Assembly: GCA_963751245.1 (NCBI GenBank)
Contig: CAVVTR010000008.1
Span: 372,001 to 436,000, forward strand
Length of the DNA stretch: 64,000 bases
Direction of reading: 5' to 3'
DNA from: CAVVTR01 sp963751245
GTDB lineage: Bacteria; Acidobacteriota; Thermoanaerobaculia; Thermoanaerobaculales; Thermoanaerobaculaceae
Numbering within the stretch: position 1 is the first letter of the stretch; every line of letters begins with the position of its first letter. This document shows positions 62,682-64,000 of this stretch, piece by piece. Both the position numbers and the translations under genes were made by a program. Below the pieces are notes generated by a model, which made no database searches, was not told where the DNA came from, and saw only the letters and a program-made list of their open reading frames with translations.

Positions 62682-63326
62682 TCAGTCCGGCCTCGGCAGC
62701 GCGAAGGTGTCCACCGCCCGCACCCACAGCGAGCCTCCCATGCGGCCCACCGGCCGCAGCGCCTCCACCCGGATCCGCCCCTCGCCGTCGAGCACGGCGG
62801 GGTCCACGTGGATGAGCACGATCCTCGCCACCACCAGGTTCCCGGCGCCCGGGCCGTCGCCGTAGCGCCGGATCTCCACCAGCTCGCACTCCATGTTCAC
62901 GGGCGACTCGGCCACGAGCCCCGGCCGCACCCGCCGGGCCGGCGCGGAGGTCAGCCCGGAGTGCTCGAACTCGCTCACGCCGTGGGCCAGGCCGGCCGAG
63001 CACGCGTTGACCCGCGCGGCCAGCGCCTCCCCCACCGCCGCCACCACCAGCTCTCCGGTCGCCTCGACGTTGAGGAGCGTGTCCTTGGCGGCGCCCGTGC
63101 GGCCGGAGAGCTGCGGCGAGAAGGCGAGGCACGGCGGGTTGGCCGAGACCACGGTGAAGAACGAGAACGGCGCGAGGTTGGCCCTTCCTTCCCGGTCGAC
63201 CGTCGAGACCAGGGCGATGGGGCGCGGCACCACGATCTCCACGAGGCGCCGGTAGACGTCCCGCCAGGACGCCGCGGCGGTGTCGATGGTCAGCGCCTCG
63301 GGCCGGGTCCCGGCTGCCCTTACCAT
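62682..63326 (-). CDS. Flavin reductase family protein (FMN-binding split barrel)
   Basis: 214-residue protein with the flavin reductase-like split-barrel fold: VPRPIALVSTVDREGRANLA, PFSFFTVVSANPPCLAFSP, KDTLLNVEATGELVVA. Relatives bind FMN and reduce it with NAD(P)H for partner oxygenases or act as FMN flavoproteins. ATG 63326 overlaps the end of the homogentisate dioxygenase gene, so the two are co-translated; an aromatic-degradation role is likely. Specific activity unknown. Confidence 0.88.
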   Translation of the reverse strand: MVRAAGTRPEALTIDTAAASWRDVYRRLVEIVVPRPIALVSTVDREGRANLAPFSFFTVVSANPPCLAFSPQLSGRTGAAKDTLLNVEATGELVVAAVGEALAARVNACSAGLAHGVSEFEHSGLTSAPARRVRPGLVAESPVNMECELVEIRRYGDGPGAGNLVVARIVLIHVDPAVLDGEGRIRVEALRPVGRMGGSLWVRAVDTFALPRPD

Positions 63327-64000
63327 GCGACGGGATCCTCGGCGCCACCGCCCCCCAGCGTCACCCAGCTCAGGTTGTAGCCGGCGTCCTCGACGGCGCG
63401 GGCCTCGTCGGTGGGGAGGAGCGGGGTGAAGGCGTCCACCATCACGGCCAGCTCGTCGGTGCGCCGCGTCCCGATGGAGGCCTCGTAGCGGCCCGGGTGC
63501 GGACCGTGGGGCAGGCCCACGGGGTGCAGCGTCACCGAGGCCCGCTCGATCCCCCTGCGGCTGGTGAAGGCGCCGTCCACGTAGAACAGGACCTCGTCAC
63601 AGTCCACGGAGGAGTGGGGATAGGGGCACGGGATCGCCTGCTCGTGGGTGTCGACCAGACGCGGCACGAACGAGCACACCACGAAGCCCCCGCCGGCGAA
63701 GGTGAGGTGGGCGGTCGGCGGCAGGTGCACCAGCCCGGTCTTCGGCTGGTAGGCGCGGATCGGAAAGGCGAAGGGCCACACCTGGCCGTCCCACCCGAGC
63801 ACGTCGAAGGGGTCGTGGGCGGCGGTCATGCGCGTGAGCCGGCCGTGGCGCTGCACCACGATCTCCCGCGGCGCCGCGAGGGACACGGGCCCGCCCTCGG
63901 GCCACTCCGGCTCCCGGAAGTCCCGGTGCGAGTACGGCGCGTCCATGCGGAGCTGGCCCGAGGGGTTGCGGAACGCGGCCGGAACCTCGATCCACGAGCG
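63320..64000 (-). CDS. hmgA: Homogentisate 1,2-dioxygenase (partial)
   Basis: C-terminal 226 residues of a homogentisate dioxygenase-type cupin, cut by the right window edge. The iron and substrate region shows TLHPVGLPHGPHPGRYEAS, and other family stretches are DPFDVLGWDGQVWPFAFP and HEQAIPCPYPHSSVDCDEVL. The frame continues to base 64000 beyond an internal ATG at 63946 with sensible residues (SWIEVPAAFRNPSGQL), so the true start lies outside. The enzyme opens the ring of homogentisate in tyrosine and phenylalanine breakdown. Its stop overlaps the flavin reductase gene. An HmgA-like paralogue of other specificity is possible. Confidence 0.87.
   Translation of the reverse strand, partial: RSWIEVPAAFRNPSGQLRMDAPYSHRDFREPEWPEGGPVSLAAPREIVVQRHGRLTRMTAAHDPFDVLGWDGQVWPFAFPIRAYQPKTGLVHLPPTAHLTFAGGGFVVCSFVPRLVDTHEQAIPCPYPHSSVDCDEVLFYVDGAFTSRRGIERASVTLHPVGLPHGPHPGRYEASIGTRRTDELAVMVDAFTPLLPTDEARAVEDAGYNLSWVTLGGGGAEDPVAW

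Overview
The window looks like a chromosomal contig from an uncultured, high-GC (about 70% by eye), Gram-negative, respiring bacterium. Outer-membrane markers are a complete Tol-Pal set, OmpA-type lipoproteins, a beta-barrel protein and a type IV minor-pilin operon. A von Willebrand protein of the 'VWFA-related, Acidobacterial' kind, together with a B12-dependent mutase, ergothioneine genes and homogentisate degradation, points tentatively to Acidobacteriota or a neighbouring phylum. I see no tRNA, rRNA, CRISPR array, insertion sequence or prophage, and no gene-free gap longer than 300 bases.

Layout: 1-2.6 kb, a truncated B12-binding mutase subunit divergent from an OPT-family transporter. 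2.6-10.4 kb (-), the minor-pilin operon fimT-pilV-pilW-pilX-pilY1 and a secreted FxLYD-like protein. 10.5-13.5 kb (-), an OmpA lipoprotein, then a VWFA protein, a beta-barrel protein and a TlpA-like redoxin. 13.5-15.75 kb (+), a divergent 3-hydroxyacyl-CoA dehydrogenase and acetate kinase. 15.75-18.4 kb (-), hpt, ridA, a YqeB-like gene and a patatin, all overlapping. 18.5-26.9 kb (+), an unknown helical protein, an FHA-RDD membrane protein, tolQ-tolR-tolA-tolB-pal-cpoB, rpsT and purC. 27.1-29.7 kb (+), an EF-G paralogue and a cold-shock gene with a terminator inside its leader. 29.75-32.64 kb (-), an orphan nuoB-nuoCD-nuoI group. 32.7-36.3 kb (-), a lytic transglycosylase, XerD, an unknown protein and two alkylation-repair genes. 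36.5-43.3 kb, malic enzyme, divergent egtD/egtB and a Lon-like protease. 43.4-57.95 kb (+), a full nuoA-N operon of the Escherichia coli architecture (NuoCD fused, long NuoG). 58-64 kb (-), ndk, sucDC, an acyl-CoA synthetase, a flavin reductase and a truncated homogentisate dioxygenase.

Most genes are in tight, often overlapping operons and share a theme of aerobic energy metabolism and cell-envelope upkeep: complex I, succinyl-CoA synthetase, malic enzyme and acetate kinase for carbon and electron flow; Tol-Pal, OmpA, transglycosylase and pili at the envelope; ergothioneine, TlpA, Tag and ATL for stress.

The most striking anomaly is sequence integrity. Two tracts, 30.54-32.45 kb and 44.53-48.41 kb, both in nuoB-to-nuoG genes, carry an apparent one-base indel about every 100 bases. 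Stepping between frames restores well-conserved proteins. Neighbouring genes are clean, apart from one shift in cpoB and a compensating pair in purC. I treat this as probable assembly or consensus error, but it is the first thing to resolve. Start codons, promoters and terminators below were judged by eye.
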